Shown here: one piece after another, positions 5,073-7,085 of the stretch
How positions within the stretch are numbered: position 1 is the first letter of the stretch
Layout of the letters: each line of letters begins with the position of its first letter
Source of the DNA: Planctomycetaceae bacterium
Lineage (GTDB): Bacteria > Planctomycetota > Planctomycetia > Pirellulales > Thermoguttaceae
NCBI GenBank assembly: GCA_031282385.1
Contig: JAITDV010000536.1
Coordinates: 1-7,085 of the forward strand
Direction of reading: 5' to 3'
DNA length: 7,085 bases
Position numbers and translations under genes: made by a program
The notes under the pieces: model-generated
Told to the model about the DNA's origin: nothing
Database searches by the model: none
What the model saw: the letters and a program-made list of their open reading frames with translations, nothing else

Positions 5073-6728
5073 ATGAAAAACGTTCAATTTCTTCATGTCT
5101 TTACGGCATTTGTCAGTATTGTTGCGATTGTTTTGTTAGTTGTTGTAATTGTGAATTACAATAAGATGAAGCAGATGAATGCGGAATTGCTTTCCGCCAA
5201 ATCTGCCTCTGAAGACGCAGAAAAAAAGAGAAAAACTGCCGCCGATGACGCAACTACACTTAAACTGTTGATTGATCCTTCGTATGGTCCAATAGAAGTT
5301 AGTAAAATTGTGGATGAACACAAAAAGGATATGTTTAAGTATGCGCCAGGCAATGAAGAAACCCATACATATAGATTCTCTCTTGCCAAACTCTACGACG
5401 AACTTGACAAAACTAAAAAAGAACACGAACAAGAAAAAACTGATCGGCTGCAACTAGAAGCCGATTACAAAAATTTGCAAGTTCTATATAAATCTATTGC
5501 CGACAAGTACGACGAAGAACGTCAAAAAGCAATCAAGGATCTTGGCGATGAGCGTACAAAATTTAAACACACGCTCGCAACATTCAGCCAACGCATGAGC
5601 GAACTTGAAACAACAAAAATTGCTATCCAAACTAAAGCCGATCAAGATGTCAAAACCGCTGCCGAAACCGCAGCACGCGAAAAAAACCGCGCAGAAAAAG
5701 CGGAAGATCGATGTGCTGATTTGGGGGCGAAGTTGCAACAACTTCTTCGTCCGATATTTGATCGTCCTGATGGTGTGGTTGAGGTTGTCAATTTGAACAC
5801 GCGTTCTGTGGTTGTTGATATTGGTTATGCGGATGGCGTGGAGCCGCGTATGACGTTTAGTGTTTATGATCCGAAAATTTCGGGTATTTCTTACGACGCT
5901 AGTTTGTACGGCGAAAATCCAGTACTTTGCGAATCGTGTAAACGCAATGTCAAACTGCACGCGAGCAAGGCAAGTATTGAGATTGTGAGAGTACTTGGTC
6001 CTCACAGTTCTGAAGCGCGGATAGTAATTGATCAATTGGTCAATCCGATATTAGTTGGCGATGTGATTCATTCGCCGATTTGGGATCGGGGTCAAAAGTT
6101 GCGTATTGTGCTTGGGGCGGGTATGTTTTTGCCGGATGTCGGCAATCCTGCTGGTGATCATGCGCTTGGGAGTCTTGCTGATATTAGGAACATGATTATT
6201 GATTGCGGCGGTGTGGTTGACTGTTACATTTCGGACGGAATAAGTGATGCGAATGTAAAACGCGGTGAAATTGTAGGACTTGACAAAATTACATCCGACA
6301 CAACATTTGTCGTGATTGGGACAGTTCCGGAAGGTTCACAGGAAAACGAAATTATGATGGCGCAAGATACAATACGGAAAAAAGCAAAATCACTTGCAGT
6401 TAAGGAGATTTCATTGAAAGAGTTGATGCTTAAACTTGGGTGGCGTAACCCGACGCCGTTAAAAAATTACGGAACAGATGCAGATGAGAATGATTTGAAA
6501 ATAAAACCGGAAGGCGGACGAAGATTGTCAACAGGAAAAGTTTCTTCGTATTATGATAAACCGAATTATTCTGCAGGCATCTCAATAAACGACAGAGGTA
6601 AACATATTTCAACCGGCAAAGTTTCCGATATTTATACAAACGATCCATCAAAATCAGTGTCAACCGGAAGCGTTTCCCAATTGTTCAGAGTAAGAAAGCC
6701 TGTTACAACTTCAACTACTAAACCGTAA
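5073..6728 (+). CDS. single-pass membrane protein with coiled coil and C-terminal STGKVS repeats
   Basis: No named function is recognised for this 551-residue protein. One membrane helix (about 8-28) anchors it with the bulk probably outside the cytoplasm. Charged, Ala/Glu/Lys-rich stretches at about 33-62 and 103-225 look like coiled coil. A globular part follows: a beta-rich module (226-339) with VVVDIGYADGVEPRMTFSVYD and later NPILVGDVIHSPIWD, then a segment (343-420) with LGAGMF, IIDCGGVVDCYI and FVVIGTVPE that loosely recalls a BRCT-like fold. A CESC pair (286-289) sits in a loop of the beta module. The tail has three repeats, STGKVSSYY (486-494), STGKVSDIY (513-521) and STGSVSQLF (530-538). 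I recall similar proteins in planctomycetes, some near ExbB/ExbD genes, so a role with ExbD is possible but inferred. Codon choice shifts abruptly near residue 212. ATG 5073 fits the helix position; no Shine-Dalgarno is seen. Confidence 0.8.
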   Translation: MKNVQFLHVFTAFVSIVAIVLLVVVIVNYNKMKQMNAELLSAKSASEDAEKKRKTAADDATTLKLLIDPSYGPIEVSKIVDEHKKDMFKYAPGNEETHTYRFSLAKLYDELDKTKKEHEQEKTDRLQLEADYKNLQVLYKSIADKYDEERQKAIKDLGDERTKFKHTLATFSQRMSELETTKIAIQTKADQDVKTAAETAAREKNRAEKAEDRCADLGAKLQQLLRPIFDRPDGVVEVVNLNTRSVVVDIGYADGVEPRMTFSVYDPKISGISYDASLYGENPVLCESCKRNVKLHASKASIEIVRVLGPHSSEARIVIDQLVNPILVGDVIHSPIWDRGQKLRIVLGAGMFLPDVGNPAGDHALGSLADIRNMIIDCGGVVDCYISDGISDANVKRGEIVGLDKITSDTTFVVIGTVPEGSQENEIMMAQDTIRKKAKSLAVKEISLKELMLKLGWRNPTPLKNYGTDADENDLKIKPEGGRRLSTGKVSSYYDKPNYSAGISINDRGKHISTGKVSDIYTNDPSKSVSTGSVSQLFRVRKPVTTSTTKP

Positions 6729-6791
6729 CGAAAAAAATAAGTAATATTTCATTCAGTAGAATTAGTGTTTTGAGTTACTTAATATACTGCC

Positions 6792-6887
6792 CGTACTATA
6801 AATTGCCTGACTCAAGATCGTAAAAGCTTGCTTTCTGATACGTAAGCAGGCGAAAGTAAAGGAAAATTCAGGTGTGAACAGTTTAAA
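6792..6887. repeat. 95-nt structured repeat, copy 2
   Basis: It aligns over its whole length with 3962-4056. The main hairpin is kept: GCTTGCTTTC (6826-6835) with GTAAGCAGGC (6842-6851). The C-to-T change at 6828 turns a C-G pair into a U-G pair, and one inner position (6834 with 6843) is lost as a U-U mismatch. The closing stem TAAATTG (6799-6805) with CAGTTTA (6879-6885) is unchanged. The outer GTACTA/TAGTAC pairing of copy 1 is absent here, as is its small TTGAC/GTCAA hairpin. It begins 63 nt after the upstream stop codon. Confidence 0.65.
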
Positions 6888-6909
6888 TAAATCGTAACTG
6901 TTAAGTCAC

Positions 6910-6926
6910 GGGATTCCTGTAATCCC
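6910..6926. repeat. small hairpin GGGATT-CCTGT-AATCCC
   Basis: A perfect 6-bp stem with a 5-nt loop lies just after copy 2 of the structured repeat. It is followed by AAAACAACAC on this strand and by GTGACTTAAC on the other, so there is no terminator U-run either way. Confidence 0.3.
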
Positions 6927-6999
6927 AAAACAACACAATATAAAGTAAACAACACTTATTTATCCAATTCCCATTAGTAGTAAGCAGAGTCCCGTCAAG

Positions 7000-7072
7000 G
7001 CGTCCTTATGTCCTTATTCTTTCGATAGTGAAATTAAGACAATATCAAACAAAACATAGGGCATAAGGGCGC
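7000..7072 (+). promoter_or_regulatory. long hairpin with G-U pairs at the window edge
   Basis: The left arm (7000-7017), containing GTCCTTAT twice in tandem (7002-7009, 7010-7017), pairs with the right arm ATAGGGCATAAGGGCG (7056-7071) plus C7072. That gives about 17 pairs, including two U-G wobbles (7003 with 7069, 7011 with 7061) and one bulged U, around a loop of 38 nt. The wobbles would be A-C mismatches on the other strand, so + strand RNA is favoured. The right arm holds AGGG and stops one base before an ATG at 7074. It could be a leader fold or a dispersed palindrome. Confidence 0.4.
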
Positions 7073-7085
7073 GATGAAAGGAAAT

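Larger units (their letters stand above)
6729..7085. other. spacer at the right edge, no supported gene
   Basis: It contains a weak dyad (TAAGTAA 6738-6744 with TTACTTA 6775-6781), a sequence at 6745-6762 resembling the left end of the 4120-4286 element, the second full 95-nt repeat, a small hairpin at 6910-6926 and a long hairpin at 7000-7072. An ATG at 7074 begins only four codons before the window ends and cannot be judged. Confidence 0.5.

Noticed and set aside
5484..6035. 183-codon minus-strand frame inside the coiled-coil gene
   Set aside because: It is the antisense shadow of the 551-residue frame. Its Arg/Thr/Ile/Phe-rich product looks non-natural.
7074..7085. ATG AAA GGA AAT as the start of a fifth gene
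   Set aside because: Only four codons are visible before the window ends, so it cannot be supported.

Overview
The window is AT-rich DNA carrying four well-supported genes, all on the + strand. They are separated by unusually long spacers of about 280 to 430 bases that are full of inverted repeats. Two genes point to a planctomycete-type bacterium. The 774-residue protein has the BatA N-terminus / vWA / CARDB-like / amidotransferase-like / C-terminal membrane helix layout that I associate with Planctomycetota. The 551-residue membrane-anchored coiled-coil protein also resembles planctomycete proteins. This taxonomic placement rests on remembered family architecture, not on a search. None of the four starts has a convincing Shine-Dalgarno motif, which fits that placement.

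Layout. 1-81: possible 5' end of a minus-strand gene with a signal-peptide-like start, running off the left edge (weak). 82-478: spacer with short degenerate repeats and an 11-bp dyad just before cobA. 479-1198: cobA, uroporphyrinogen-III C-methyltransferase. 1199-1625: spacer with a large nested inverted repeat that begins at the cobA stop, then a sigma70-like promoter and a perfect 16-bp palindrome before the next gene. 1626-3950: BatA/vWA membrane protein. 3951-4337: spacer with a 95-nt structured repeat (copy 1) and a 167-bp element bounded by 19-nt terminal inverted repeats. 4338-4796: ExbD/TolR-family protein. 4797-5072: spacer with hairpins and a partial copy of the 95-nt repeat. 5073-6728: single-pass coiled-coil protein with C-terminal STGKVS repeats. 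6729-7085: spacer with the second full copy of the 95-nt repeat and a long hairpin at the right edge.

How the genes may work together. CobA makes precorrin-2 for siroheme or cobalamin and has no obvious link to the others. The BatA/vWA protein, ExbD and the coiled-coil protein are all predicted to sit in the cytoplasmic membrane with large parts on the outer face. ExbD would need an ExbB/TolQ partner, and none is encoded here. The genes are too far apart to look like a tight operon, and each spacer has its own potential control signals.

The least explained content lies in the spacers. A repeated, apparently RNA-structured element follows the last three genes, complete twice and partial once. 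One spacer also holds a MITE-like insertion. A second oddity is that synonymous codon choice switches sharply between C/A-ending and G/T-ending codons within single genes.
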